Positions 33,750-43,632 of a stretch of 64,000 bases of DNA are shown here, in pieces. Under the pieces are notes generated by a model that was given only the letters and a program-made list of their open reading frames with translations, did not search any database and was not told the DNA's origin. Origin of the DNA: Chloroflexus aggregans DSM 9485 (GTDB taxonomy: Bacteria > Chloroflexota > Chloroflexia > Chloroflexales > Chloroflexaceae); NCBI RefSeq assembly GCF_000021945.1, contig NC_011831.1, forward strand, positions 3,175,353 to 3,239,352, read 5' to 3'. The stretch's first letter is position 1. Every line of letters begins with the position of its first letter. Made by a program: the position numbers and the translations under genes.

Positions 33750-35891
33750 TTAACTCTCTGCACTGACACTCTCAAGTAACATCTCGGCCACATCACGCCG
33801 CTGCAACGTCTCGGCGCGGCCCGTATTCTTGGCCGCATCTTCAAACATCACCATACAGAACGGACAAGCAACAGCCACCGTCTGTGGTTGTACAGCGGTC
33901 AGTTGCTCAAGCCGGATCACGTTCACGTTGCGCTCACCCCACCGTTCGAGCCAGACATTCCCACCGCCACCACCGCAACACATCGCCCGTTCGCGGTTAC
34001 GATCTGGAGCTTCAACCAGCTCAAGGCCGGGGATGCTGTGTAATAAATGACGCGGGTCATCGTAGATATCGTTATAACGCCCGATATAGCAGGGATCGTG
34101 ATAGACCACTCGCTCACGCACCGCTTTCGTCGGCTTGAGTTTACCTTCGCGCACCAGCCGAGCCAAAAACTCAGTGTGATGGACAACCTCGTAATCAATA
34201 CCGGCCCGCCCGCCAAACTGCGGGTATTCGTTTTTGATACTGTTGAAACAGTGAGCACACGTGGTAACGACAGTTCGGAACTTATACTGATGCATCGTCT
34301 CAATGGCCTGCCGGGCTTGGGCTTGGAAGAGCACCTCTTCCCCCATGCGGCGGGCCGGGTCGCCGGTACAGCACTCCTCTTCGCCAAGGATGGCAAAATC
34401 CACCCCTGCCTTCTGCAACAACTGCACCATCGCTCGTGCCACTTTACGCGATCGTTCATCGTAGCTAGGTGCGCACCCAACCCAGTACAAGACCTCGACC
34501 TGTTCTTTCTCGGCCAAGATCGGCACGTCAAGTCCTTCCGTCCACGCGGTACGTTCGCGGGCAGGCAGTCGCCACGGATTACTCTGCCGCTCGATCCCTT
34601 CCAGCACCCGCTTCACCCCTTGCGGTACTTCGCTGGCAATCATCGTCAAGTGGCGGCGCATATTGACAATATCGTCAACATGCTCGATCATCGCCGGGCA
34701 TTCGTGGACGCAGGCGTTGCATGTCGTACACGCCCACAATTCCTCGGCCTCGATGACCGTACCAACCAACGGCAACGTCTCGACAGTGGCACCGTTGCCG
34801 TTAAGTTCGGCCAAGGTCTTAATGGTGCCATCTTTGAAATGGATCGGGTCGCCGCGCTGTAAGTCGGCCAGTTTCGTAATAATGTATTTTGGCGAGAGTA
34901 AAGCCCCACTCGCATGAGCCGGACAAACGCTCTGGCAACGTCCACAGCGCATACATGCATCGAGATCCATTCGCTGCTTCCACGTCAGATCGGCCAGTGT
35001 TGCCACCCCTAAACGTGGTTCTTCCTTCTCAATTTCGGCTTCGAGGTTGGGGATGGGGTCGAGCGCACCCTTTGGTTGCAGATCGCGGAAGAACGTATTC
35101 AGCGGTGTATAGAGAATGTGCCGGAACTTGCTAAACGGTAATGAAGCCATAAACAGACCGGTGGCAAGTGCATGGGTATACCAGAGCAGCGGGTGGATCG
35201 TTAATGCCACCGGACTCCCATCACCCAAGCCGATTGCCCGGAAGAGGGTTGCCAGCGCAAAACCCACATACGCCAGCCTTGCCCACTCTTGATCATAGAC
35301 CGGCACTCCGCCAATGGTTTGGTTTGCGATGCGCAATCCCTCGATCAGGAAGCCACCAATGCCAATAAACAGCATTACCCCCAACACCCACGCATCGGTG
35401 CGTCGATTGTCGAGCCGATCTGGCTTCGTGCGGTAACGTCGCCATGTCGCCCAGATCAAACCGGCGACGAAGGCCAAACCTAGCGTATCAAGGATAAATT
35501 CGTAGCTTTTGTAGAAATCGCCGACGAGGATTTTCCCGGCCTGTTCACCCATCAACGGTACCGTAAAGTCCTCTTCAACCGCGATAATATCGGTACCGAT
35601 GAAAAGGGTAAGAAAGCCGAAAAAGATCAGTGCATGCATCACCCCGGCTCGTCGGTCACGAAGAACCTTCTTTTGCCCCAAACTCTGACGGGTGAACTCG
35701 AGTAACCGAGTTACCGGATTACCGATTCGGTTCGTGGGACGTCCGTGACGCCAACGTCCGATGTCGCGCAGGATACCCCACGCCATGACGGCGGTTGTGA
35801 TGAGAACGGTAAGATAGAGAAAAGTTGCGCCAATGGTATGGTCAATGTTCCAATAGATCTCGCGGATGGCGATAATCTGCTCTTGCTCCAT
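33750..35891 (-). CDS. Membrane-bound heterodisulfide-reductase-like Fe-S oxidoreductase (EtfD/EMO-like)
   Basis: 713 residues from the ATG at 35891 (GGAGA upstream). The N-terminal 270 residues are a NarI-like cytochrome b domain with about six helices and candidate haem-ligand His residues (MHALIFFGFLTLFIG, HPLLWYTHALATGLFM). Next come two [4Fe-4S] motifs, CMRCGRCQSVCP and CTTCNACVHECP, then two CCG domains of the HdrD type (EEECCTGDPARR, VTTCAHCFNSIKNEYP, VVYHDPCYIGRYN, MCCGGGGGNVWLE). This is the architecture of EtfD/EMO proteins, which pass electrons from electron-transfer flavoprotein to menaquinone during acyl-CoA oxidation. That role fits a Chloroflexus but is inferred; no etfAB genes are adjacent. 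Confidence 0.85.
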   Translation of the reverse strand: MEQEQIIAIREIYWNIDHTIGATFLYLTVLITTAVMAWGILRDIGRWRHGRPTNRIGNPVTRLLEFTRQSLGQKKVLRDRRAGVMHALIFFGFLTLFIGTDIIAVEEDFTVPLMGEQAGKILVGDFYKSYEFILDTLGLAFVAGLIWATWRRYRTKPDRLDNRRTDAWVLGVMLFIGIGGFLIEGLRIANQTIGGVPVYDQEWARLAYVGFALATLFRAIGLGDGSPVALTIHPLLWYTHALATGLFMASLPFSKFRHILYTPLNTFFRDLQPKGALDPIPNLEAEIEKEEPRLGVATLADLTWKQRMDLDACMRCGRCQSVCPAHASGALLSPKYIITKLADLQRGDPIHFKDGTIKTLAELNGNGATVETLPLVGTVIEAEELWACTTCNACVHECPAMIEHVDDIVNMRRHLTMIASEVPQGVKRVLEGIERQSNPWRLPARERTAWTEGLDVPILAEKEQVEVLYWVGCAPSYDERSRKVARAMVQLLQKAGVDFAILGEEECCTGDPARRMGEEVLFQAQARQAIETMHQYKFRTVVTTCAHCFNSIKNEYPQFGGRAGIDYEVVHHTEFLARLVREGKLKPTKAVRERVVYHDPCYIGRYNDIYDDPRHLLHSIPGLELVEAPDRNRERAMCCGGGGGNVWLERWGERNVNVIRLEQLTAVQPQTVAVACPFCMVMFEDAAKNTGRAETLQRRDVAEMLLESVSAES

Positions 35892-36008
35892 TGCTTCTCT
35901 CCGCACAAATACCGGCGCTTAAAGGTGCGCCGATCATAGCATTCGTGCTGCGAAGCGTCAATGCGACAGAAGTAGCGTTTATTGGGGAGATACTGACTAT
36001 GCTCTGGA

Positions 36009-37070
36009 CTATTTCGGCTCAGCGAAGGCGACGAGCGGCCCGCGCACCGATACCGCTACTCGTGCGCCAATCGGCAGATCGTGCCACGGCGCGAGGCGAG
36101 CGTTGAGCGGCGTACCATCACCAAGGACGATCTCGTAACGAACATCAGCTCCAAAAAAGTTACGTTCAACGACCCGATGAGGAGATTCTTCGTCGCGCGT
36201 CAACGTGATCATTTCAGGACGGATCATCACACTAACCGGACCGAAGTGGGATTGAACGAGTGGTAATGGCCCCAAGACGCTCTGGGCGACCATGCCTTGT
36301 GCTATTGCCGGCACAAAATTGGCGGCGCCGACGAAAGTGGCGACAGCCCGATTGGCCGGTCGTTCGTACAACTCCCGTGGGGGTGCGACTTGCACAATCT
36401 TTCCGTCGATCATCACCCCGACTATATCGGCAATACTCAGCGCCTCTTCCTGATCATGGGTAACGAACAGGGTAGTAGCGCCTTCACGACGTAAAATCTG
36501 TCGCACCTCGCTACGCACGGTTTGGCGTAACCCGGCATCGAGGTTCGAGAACGGTTCATCGAGCAAGATCAAGGTTGGACGGGGCGCGAGGGCACGGGCC
36601 AACGCTACCCGCTGTTGTTGTCCACCCGATAACTCGTGGGGCATCCGTCGGTCGGCACCGGTCAGACCAACCAGGGCCAGCAACTCTTGCACGCGCTTCT
36701 CTCGGTCGGGGCCACGCAGTAAGCCATAGGCTACATTTTGGGCTACACTCAGGTGCGGAAACAGTGCATAATCCTGAAACACCATCCCGATCCGTCGTTG
36801 TTCGGGAGGTACGCTAGCGCCGCACGGCCCTACCACCGTGCGCCCACCGATCATAATGACGCCATGATTAGGCTGCTCGAATCCGGCAATCAGGCGCAGC
36901 AGCGTGGTTTTACCGCAGCCCGATGGGCCAAGCAGGGCCATAAATTGGCCGGCGGCTAACTCAAGATCGACTTCATTGACCGCTGTGAGCGGGCCATAGC
37001 GGCGCGTGAGACGTTGGATGGAGAGCGCAGTTGTTTCAACCGTGATCATGTGCCGTACCGGGTCGTACAC
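36009..37070 (-). CDS. ABC transporter ATPase, FbpC/PotA type
   Basis: 353 residues. GTG start at 37070, with AAGGA about 11 bases upstream; an internal ATG (37049) is an alternative. Walker A is LLGPSGCGKTTLLRLIAGFE, the Q loop is GMVFQDYALFPHLS, the signature is HELSGGQQQRVALARAL, Walker B is LILLDEPFSNLD, and the switch His is in TLFVTHDQEEA. A C-terminal TOBE domain (about residues 235-353) is of the iron(III)/spermidine/molybdate importer type. No permease or binding-protein gene is adjacent, so the rest of the importer must be elsewhere and the substrate is unassigned. Confidence 0.88.
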   Translation of the reverse strand: MYDPVRHMITVETTALSIQRLTRRYGPLTAVNEVDLELAAGQFMALLGPSGCGKTTLLRLIAGFEQPNHGVIMIGGRTVVGPCGASVPPEQRRIGMVFQDYALFPHLSVAQNVAYGLLRGPDREKRVQELLALVGLTGADRRMPHELSGGQQQRVALARALAPRPTLILLDEPFSNLDAGLRQTVRSEVRQILRREGATTLFVTHDQEEALSIADIVGVMIDGKIVQVAPPRELYERPANRAVATFVGAANFVPAIAQGMVAQSVLGPLPLVQSHFGPVSVMIRPEMITLTRDEESPHRVVERNFFGADVRYEIVLGDGTPLNARLAPWHDLPIGARVAVSVRGPLVAFAEPK

Positions 37071-37211
37071 GTTATCGTCTTTCCTTTCGATTGTAACATA
37101 CTCGTGAAAGTTGTTACCCGTTTACTACGCAGATGACCATCACATGGTATAGTTGATACCACAGAGTAGCGAAGGCGCTACTCGTAACGAGGCGTTAGGG
37201 AGGTAAGCAGT

Positions 37212-37859
37212 ATGTTTGTTGGCGAGCGCATGTCGCATCCTCCGATTACGGTGACTCCAGAGACTTCGATTCATGATGCAATGCATCTGATGCGCACCGA
37301 ACATATTCGGCGTGCGCCGGTCGTTTCTCACGGTCGTTTGGTCGGTATTGTCTCGCTTAAGGACCTGATTAACGCCTCGCCCTCGCCGGCAACGACGCTG
37401 AGCGTGTGGGAGTTGAATTATTTGCTGAGCAAGCTGACGGTTGAGCGCGTGATGACGCGCGAAGTCTACACGGTGACCGTTGATACCCCCATCGAAGAAG
37501 CGGCGCGTATTATGGCCGACCGGCGGGTCGGTGGTTTACCGGTGATGCGGGGGAACGAGTTGGTCGGTATCATTACTGAAACCGATTTGTTCAAAATCTT
37601 CTTGGAACTGATGGGGGCACGTAACGCCGGTATCCGAGCAACGGTGGCGATGGCCGATGAACCAGGCGCATTGGCAAAACTGACGGCGGCGATTGCCAAC
37701 AGCGGTGGTAATATCATTGCCCTTGGAACATTCGCCGGTGAAACGGCGGCAATGTCAGAAGTGACCTTTAAAGTCAGTGGCATGACGGTCGATCAGATTC
37801 GTGAGGTGATAACGCCGGTCGTCGCAAAGGTGATCGACGTGCGTGAAACGCATCCGTGA
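37212..37859 (+). CDS. CBS-pair and ACT domain protein (AcuB-like)
   Basis: 215 residues. Two CBS motifs: VGERMSHPPITVTPETSIHD with HIRRAPVVSHGRLVGIVSLK (residues about 4-55), and VERVMTREVYTVTVDTPIEE with RVGGLPVMRGNELVGIITET (about 78-130). The C-terminal 70 residues are an ACT-like domain (VAMADEPGALAKLTAAIANS). CBS pairs bind adenine nucleotides and ACT domains bind amino acids, so it is probably an energy- or metabolite-sensing regulator. The gene stands alone. GGAGG (37199-37203) precedes the ATG. Confidence 0.9.
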   Translation: MFVGERMSHPPITVTPETSIHDAMHLMRTEHIRRAPVVSHGRLVGIVSLKDLINASPSPATTLSVWELNYLLSKLTVERVMTREVYTVTVDTPIEEAARIMADRRVGGLPVMRGNELVGIITETDLFKIFLELMGARNAGIRATVAMADEPGALAKLTAAIANSGGNIIALGTFAGETAAMSEVTFKVSGMTVDQIREVITPVVAKVIDVRETHP

Positions 37860-37875
37860 TCGGTAAGGTTACGTT

Positions 37876-37912
37876 CGAGCGAGAGACGTTACATCGCAAC
37901 GTCTCTCGCTCG
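37876..37912. terminator. Bidirectional hairpin between convergent genes
   Basis: CGAGCGAGAGACGTT (37876-37890), 7-base loop, AACGTCTCTCGCTCG (37898-37912): a perfect 15-bp stem between the stop codons of the CBS-ACT and amidase genes. It has only a short T-rich tail, but its strength and position fit termination on both strands. Confidence 0.75.
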
Positions 37913-40765
37913 TTATCGCATGATCATCGGCAGTAACGACTGATAGATGATCAGGTCGCTATCGACCCGCAAGTGCAGATCGACAATTTCACTCTCGTTG
38001 CCGTTGCGGTCGAGCGCCTGGTAGCGCAGATGGTATGTTCCATCGGTTAGTGCGCCGATAGTCACGTTGTTTTCGGTGGTCGTAATCCACGTCTCCCCAT
38101 CCCACGAATACCGTAATCCGGCACCGCCACCCCCCAAATCGGAAGCGCTCACCCGCAGACCGGTAATCTGCCGGAAATGATTCCCAACCCCCTCTCCCTC
38201 GACGAGACCGTCGCGCAACAGCCTAAACTCGGTTGCTCCCGGTTCCTTGATCCGATAACCGACGGCAGCTTCACCCTCGACTTCAAAGTATTTGATAGCA
38301 AGCGTGTGTATTCCCGCCGGTAGCGTGATCGTGCCGGTTATGGTGGTAAAGGGATGGAGGCCGGGGTTGGCGATGACGAGTTGCTCGTTCACCCAGAGCC
38401 ATGCACCATCGTCGCTGCTCAGCTCGAAGGTGTATACACCTTCGACCGGGGCGATGAATGTACGGGTCTGTTCGATAAGAAAATGATCGTGTAGATTAGG
38501 CAACGGTCCACCGTCACCCCATGCGCGTAACTCACCATTCCAGACAAAACTGCCCAACAACTCGCCGCGCCGCACACTCAGCGGGTTCTGCGTGCGGGCC
38601 AAAAGGCGCATAGGGGTATTGACAAGGCGGTAAACCATTGCCAGCGGTTGAAGTAACTCGTCGTAACGGGCCGGTTGCGGTGGTTGCCGTTCAGGCGTGA
38701 TCGTAATCTGCTGTTCGGCCTGATTGAGGGCGGCATAGGTAACGTATTCGTGAATCGCGCCGGCGCGCAGCGTTACCACCCCCGGAACCCGAAAGCGGAC
38801 GTAGCCGACAATCGTTTGGCTTTCGCCCGGATCGAGGCGTCCATCGATTCCCCACCGCCATGGATAGCCGCCGGTCTCGCCTACACAAGGTACGCTGCGG
38901 TCGGTAGGGCCGAGCATGATCCGGAAGCGTCCGGCTTCTTTAGGAAACACAGGATAGCTCTGGCTGGCATTACCGAGAAAGCACTCACCTTCATCGTAGA
39001 CGTAACCGTTGCGCTCTGGCGTTGAGGAGCTAAGATCGAACACGGTACCGCCCGGTGGGTCTTGGCCGTAGATCGGCACTGTGCCAACATTACGCACGGT
39101 AAAGCGCACCGGAAGTACCTCACCGGCAGCAATGGTGGTAGCCCCGTATTCGACCGCCACCAGTTCAAGGCGTTGATTGGCCGTATCAATCGGCTGCCAT
39201 TGCACGGCGTCAAACAGTATTGCCCGTTGCAACGCGAGTGGTTCACCGGTGAGATCTGATAGTTCGAGACGGGCAGTACTGGTGGCGAAGTTATACGAAC
39301 CGAGATCTACCCACCCTTGCTGGCCTGCCTGATCGACGACGCGCTCGATCGTACCACCGGCAGTCGTGATCCGATACCGTGCTTGCCGGGTTAAGTCCAG
39401 GGTGGCGCAATTATCGGGAATATGCACTAGCACCCGATAGACACCGGCAGCCGGCAAAGTAGGACGCCACGTTGCCCAATTGGTACTCTCGGATTGTCGA
39501 TCGGTGGCGTAGGTGTAGAGCACGCTACCGCCATAGCCGCAAACCCGCTGATACCACGACGCATTGCTGCGCACAAACCCGCTCTCGTGCTCTTCAATCA
39601 CGAGATCGCCGTTGTCGGGTTGGCTCTCACCGGCAAGGCGGGCTTGCACCTGTTGGCGGATCAAGGGCAACAAGTTAAATAACCGATCACCGGGACAAGT
39701 GGTATAGCCGTTGGGAGTGACTTGGCGGTGGCCGCTGATGTGGTCAAGCACTGCGCCGGGATTGAAAGGAGCGCAGTAACGCGAGATCGAACAGCCGTAG
39801 TAGAAACTGCGTCCCATCGGATCGATGTGTTTCTGGTCGGCTTTCCACGCGAGCAGTGCCACCAATGATTCGACCGCGGCTGCGGTTGGCTCAATCGTGC
39901 TATACGTACCGATGAGCGACACTCCCATTGAACCGTAATTGGCGGTGTCGTGAAAACCGACAACGTCATCACCACCGGCCCGACCTTCGTAGATCACACC
40001 ATTCGGGTCGATCAGATAGTTGTAGCCGATGTCACCCCATCCGCGCGTATAAGTATGAAACGACCAGATGGAACGCACAACGTCAGCCCACGTTTGTCCT
40101 GCTGCCAGAGTGTTTGAGCTGGCAGTATGGTGGATAACCAGGTGTCGTACCGGATAGTACGCGGGTGGCGCTTGCGGACTGCTCTGACCATGGGGATTGC
40201 CCCAAGCGGTTCGACTGACGATAGGCGGGCGATTGACAGCGCTTGTGCTGGCTGCCGGAGTAGCTACCGGCGTAGCCGGACCAAACCGGCTATCAACCAG
40301 ACTGACCCGCAACGAGTGGAATGCGGTTGGGTCGGCCAGATCGATCCGCACCTGATACCAGCGGCGGTCGTCACCGGCGTAGATGATCTCGCTCCAATGA
40401 ACATCGGGACCGTCGTTTGGTTGCCACAACTCAGGGTCCTCGGTGATCTGTGCCCAATCACTCCACGTTATCCCATCGTTACTTACCCTCACGGCTACGG
40501 AGGTCGGTACCGCCGGCTCAACTGACCACCGCAACAAGAGATGGGTGAATAACCGTGGTGCAGGCGTAGGTGGTGTCAGGTACCCATTGGTCGTAGCGAG
40601 CAGAGAGAATGTATCGGCTGCTGCTGCCCCAGCATTGGTTACAAAGAGCTGCTCATCTGGTCGCCCATCGGCAGTCACGGTCGGGGCAGCCGGAGCCGGT
40701 GTGAGCGGTAGGATCATCGTCCAGAGGAGGCTGATGATAATGGCTAGACGATTACGAAGTCGCAT
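37913..40765 (-). CDS. Secreted N-acetylmuramoyl-L-alanine amidase-like (PGRP) protein with PA14 domain
   Basis: 950 residues from the ATG at 40765, chosen for GAGGTG upstream and the signal peptide AIIISLLWTMILPLTPAPAA. Residues about 195-370 form an amidase_2/PGRP domain: the recognition motif VSRTAWGNPHG, VRHLVIHHTASSN (first zinc His pair region), GWGDIGYNYLIDPNGVIYEG, LDHISGHRQVTPNGYTTCPG (second His and Cys). Next is a golvesin/CBM-like beta domain (about 405-530), a CARDB-like segment (VEYGATTIAAGEVLPVRFTV), a PA14-like domain near 740-850 (YTFELSSDDGAWLWVNEQLV), and a C-terminal Ig-like module. Probably a secreted cell-wall-binding or -degrading protein. The multidomain tail is unusually long for a PGRP. 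Confidence 0.82.
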   Translation of the reverse strand: MRLRNRLAIIISLLWTMILPLTPAPAAPTVTADGRPDEQLFVTNAGAAAADTFSLLATTNGYLTPPTPAPRLFTHLLLRWSVEPAVPTSVAVRVSNDGITWSDWAQITEDPELWQPNDGPDVHWSEIIYAGDDRRWYQVRIDLADPTAFHSLRVSLVDSRFGPATPVATPAASTSAVNRPPIVSRTAWGNPHGQSSPQAPPAYYPVRHLVIHHTASSNTLAAGQTWADVVRSIWSFHTYTRGWGDIGYNYLIDPNGVIYEGRAGGDDVVGFHDTANYGSMGVSLIGTYSTIEPTAAAVESLVALLAWKADQKHIDPMGRSFYYGCSISRYCAPFNPGAVLDHISGHRQVTPNGYTTCPGDRLFNLLPLIRQQVQARLAGESQPDNGDLVIEEHESGFVRSNASWYQRVCGYGGSVLYTYATDRQSESTNWATWRPTLPAAGVYRVLVHIPDNCATLDLTRQARYRITTAGGTIERVVDQAGQQGWVDLGSYNFATSTARLELSDLTGEPLALQRAILFDAVQWQPIDTANQRLELVAVEYGATTIAAGEVLPVRFTVRNVGTVPIYGQDPPGGTVFDLSSSTPERNGYVYDEGECFLGNASQSYPVFPKEAGRFRIMLGPTDRSVPCVGETGGYPWRWGIDGRLDPGESQTIVGYVRFRVPGVVTLRAGAIHEYVTYAALNQAEQQITITPERQPPQPARYDELLQPLAMVYRLVNTPMRLLARTQNPLSVRRGELLGSFVWNGELRAWGDGGPLPNLHDHFLIEQTRTFIAPVEGVYTFELSSDDGAWLWVNEQLVIANPGLHPFTTITGTITLPAGIHTLAIKYFEVEGEAAVGYRIKEPGATEFRLLRDGLVEGEGVGNHFRQITGLRVSASDLGGGGAGLRYSWDGETWITTTENNVTIGALTDGTYHLRYQALDRNGNESEIVDLHLRVDSDLIIYQSLLPMIMR

Positions 40766-40980
40766 CGCACACCTCGGTGTATCACATTGCGTGTTCCTCA
40801 CCCATTCTTAACGATAGTGTGTCGTAAAAACGATGGCTTTAGATGACGAATTGATGACATGGTGGATCGCAATGGTTCATTCATGGCTGTAAGCCTTCCG
40901 TCATCTCGTTGAATTGCCGGTTTTGTCAAGTTCTGCTACCATACATAACAGTTGATGAGGTAGTATGTGTGCTCTGAGCT

Positions 40981-43632
40981 GTGCCTACTTCTTTGCCGGC
41001 GTTTATGAATGCAATTCGCTCAAGCATCCAGCTTAAAATCTTGCTCTTGCTGCTCGGTCTCGCCTTACCGCCATTGATAGTTGTCGGCTGGCTTGGACTG
41101 AGCAGTTTACATATTGCTCGCGAAACTGCCGTGAATGAGGGCACGGATGCGCTTCGCCAACAAGCGACAGCGAGCTTGCAGCAGCGGGCGACCGATAAGG
41201 CACAGTTTTACGATGCAGCCCTGATCGGCGTTCAACAACAGGTTGAGGCAGTCGCGGGGTATGCACTCGAGCGATACGAATCCTCAGGCGCAACGAATAA
41301 CCGCGAGCGGGTGTGGGTGGCACCGCGGCCAACCGATGAACTCTTGCGCCGCTACGCTCCTCAGGTCACTTACGTGCGCCAAATCATTCCGATCTTGCGC
41401 ACGATGGTCGCCAATAATCCCCTGGTCAACATCGGCTATATCGCGCTTGAGGAGGGTGGTGTGATCGCCTTTGACGATGAGGCGGTGATTGACCAGTTGC
41501 TCACCCTTGAAGCGTTCGATCCACGGGTACGACCGTGGTATACCGAGGCGCGCGCTGCCGGTACAACCGTGTGGACGGCGCCTTACATCGATGCCAATAC
41601 CGGCCTGTTGGCAACGACATGTGCCCGCCCGCTGTATGATCGACAGGGGCAGTTTATCGGCGTAGTTGCGTTTGATCTGTTACTCAACACCATTCAGCAA
41701 GACTTGCTAACAGTTGATGTCGGTTCTAACGGCTATGCGTTCTTGGTCAATGCCAACGGTGATGTTGTTGTACGCCCGGATATGCAGGCTGTGGGTCGGT
41801 GGGACCAGCCATACCGCACCGAGAATTTGCTCAATGCTGCCAATGCCGATCTGCGCACGGTCGCCGAGCGGATGGTCGCCCGACAATCAGGGGTCCAGTT
41901 GATCCAAGAACAAGGACAGGTGAGTTACGTTGCGTATGCTCCGATCACCACGGCAGGTTGGAGCGTAGCTCTGGTCATTCCGGCAGATGAGATCGATGAA
42001 CCGGCGATTGCCACCGGTGCCCGTCTTAGTGAGAGTCAAAGCCGGTTGTGGAACCAGTTGGTGGCGACGCTACTGTTGATTATTATGTTGATTAGTCTGC
42101 TGGGTCTGTTACTCTCGCTCTCTTTCACCAACCGGATCAGTGTGCTGCGTGAAGGTGTACGTGCGGTGGCCGCCGGTGATTTGTCACAACGGTTGCCGCC
42201 TGCCGGTAATGATGAGATTGGTCAGTTGGTTGCTGCTTTCAACCAGATGACCGATACGTTGCAGAGCAAAATTGCCGAATTGGAAGAGAATGCTCGCCAA
42301 TTGGCAACGCTGAATGCGGTCTCGAACGAATTGAAAAGCATTCTTTCGTGGCCGGTATTGCTCGAAACGATCCCAAAATTGGTCTGTGAGCGGTTTGGGT
42401 TCGACCGCGCTGTGCTGTATCTCGTTGATGGCGATGTGCTACGGGCGGTGAGTGCATCGTTTAGCCCCGGCAATGAATGGCAAGCCCAGCAGTTTCTCGC
42501 CGTTGCCAATGCTAACCCACTCCGTATCGACGGGGGGAGTGTCGAGGCCGATGTTGTGCGCAGCCGCAAAGCCATCATCATTGATAATCCGTGGGAACAT
42601 CCACGGGTCGATAAAGCGAAACAGGCCATCTCTGCCAGTCGCTCGTATGTGCAGGCACCGATCTTTGGGCGTAACGATACGGTGATCGGTATTATCTCGG
42701 CTGATTACAAACTGAGCCAGCGACCGGTACAGGCGCGCGATGCCGCTCAATTGCTCACCTTTGCCAGTATGGTCGGTCTGACCATTGAGAACGTCCAGCT
42801 CTATAATGAGCTTGAGCGGCAGGTAGCACAGCGTACTGAAGAATTGCGCGCTGCGTTGGAACGGGCACAGTTGGCCGACCGTCGCAAGAGCGATTTTCTC
42901 GCCAGCATTAGCCATGAGTTGCGCACACCGTTGAATGCGATTATTGGCTTCTCAACCGTCTTGCTCGATGATACTGAGCAACCATTGACGCCAACTCAGC
43001 GTGAAGATGTGCAGAGTATCAACCGCAATGGCCGATTCTTGCTCCACTTGATCAATGAGTTACTCGATTTAGCACGAATCGAAGCCGGTCACCTCAATCT
43101 TGAACTAGGGTCGGTCGATCTCTGTCAGGTCACCGCTGAGGTTTGCGATACGGTGCAGACGTTGTTGCGTAATCGACCGGTGACGCTACGGAATGCGTTA
43201 CCGATGGTGTTACCCGATGTCGTTGCCGATAGCGATCGCTTGCGTCAGATACTGTTTAATCTGCTCTCGAATGCGATTAAATTCACAGAACGTGGTACCA
43301 TTACGGTAAGTGCTCAGGTACTTGATGAGGTCAATGAAGACGGTAAACTCTGTCGGTATGTTGCGGTGAGTGTGTCGGATACCGGCATCGGCATTCCACA
43401 CGAGCGGCAACAAGATATCTTTGGCGAGTTTGTGCAGATTCACGGTCGGCGATCACGGCTTGGTGGTACCGGGTTAGGATTGGCGATCACCCGCAAATTG
43501 GTAGAGGCCCAAGGCGGGCGAATCTGGGTTGATAGCATACCGGGCATTGGTTCCACCTTTACCTTTACGCTACCGGTTGCTCAACCGGCCTTCACGACTG
43601 AGCCGGATGAGGCTAACGTCACAACACTATGA
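40981..43632 (+). CDS. Hybrid-input sensor histidine kinase (dCache-HAMP-GAF-HisKA-HATPase)
   Basis: 883 residues. Domains in order: transmembrane helix 1 (about 20-40), extracellular dCache domain (about 45-350, with FDPRVRPWYTEARAAGTTVW and GYAFLVNANGDVVVRPD), transmembrane helix 2 (about 362-385), HAMP (RISVLREGVRAVAAGDLSQR), GAF (about 465-610), coiled coil (VAQRTEELRAALERAQLADR), HisKA with phospho-acceptor His645 in SISHELRTPLNAIIGFS, and HATPase (DTGIGIPHERQQDIFGEF, GGTGLGLAITRKLVEAQGG). It probably senses a small ligand outside the cell and passes phosphate to the next gene's receiver. GTG start; an ATG at 41005 is an alternative. Overlaps the next gene by 4 bases. Confidence 0.92.
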   Translation: MPTSLPAFMNAIRSSIQLKILLLLLGLALPPLIVVGWLGLSSLHIARETAVNEGTDALRQQATASLQQRATDKAQFYDAALIGVQQQVEAVAGYALERYESSGATNNRERVWVAPRPTDELLRRYAPQVTYVRQIIPILRTMVANNPLVNIGYIALEEGGVIAFDDEAVIDQLLTLEAFDPRVRPWYTEARAAGTTVWTAPYIDANTGLLATTCARPLYDRQGQFIGVVAFDLLLNTIQQDLLTVDVGSNGYAFLVNANGDVVVRPDMQAVGRWDQPYRTENLLNAANADLRTVAERMVARQSGVQLIQEQGQVSYVAYAPITTAGWSVALVIPADEIDEPAIATGARLSESQSRLWNQLVATLLLIIMLISLLGLLLSLSFTNRISVLREGVRAVAAGDLSQRLPPAGNDEIGQLVAAFNQMTDTLQSKIAELEENARQLATLNAVSNELKSILSWPVLLETIPKLVCERFGFDRAVLYLVDGDVLRAVSASFSPGNEWQAQQFLAVANANPLRIDGGSVEADVVRSRKAIIIDNPWEHPRVDKAKQAISASRSYVQAPIFGRNDTVIGIISADYKLSQRPVQARDAAQLLTFASMVGLTIENVQLYNELERQVAQRTEELRAALERAQLADRRKSDFLASISHELRTPLNAIIGFSTVLLDDTEQPLTPTQREDVQSINRNGRFLLHLINELLDLARIEAGHLNLELGSVDLCQVTAEVCDTVQTLLRNRPVTLRNALPMVLPDVVADSDRLRQILFNLLSNAIKFTERGTITVSAQVLDEVNEDGKLCRYVAVSVSDTGIGIPHERQQDIFGEFVQIHGRRSRLGGTGLGLAITRKLVEAQGGRIWVDSIPGIGSTFTFTLPVAQPAFTTEPDEANVTTL

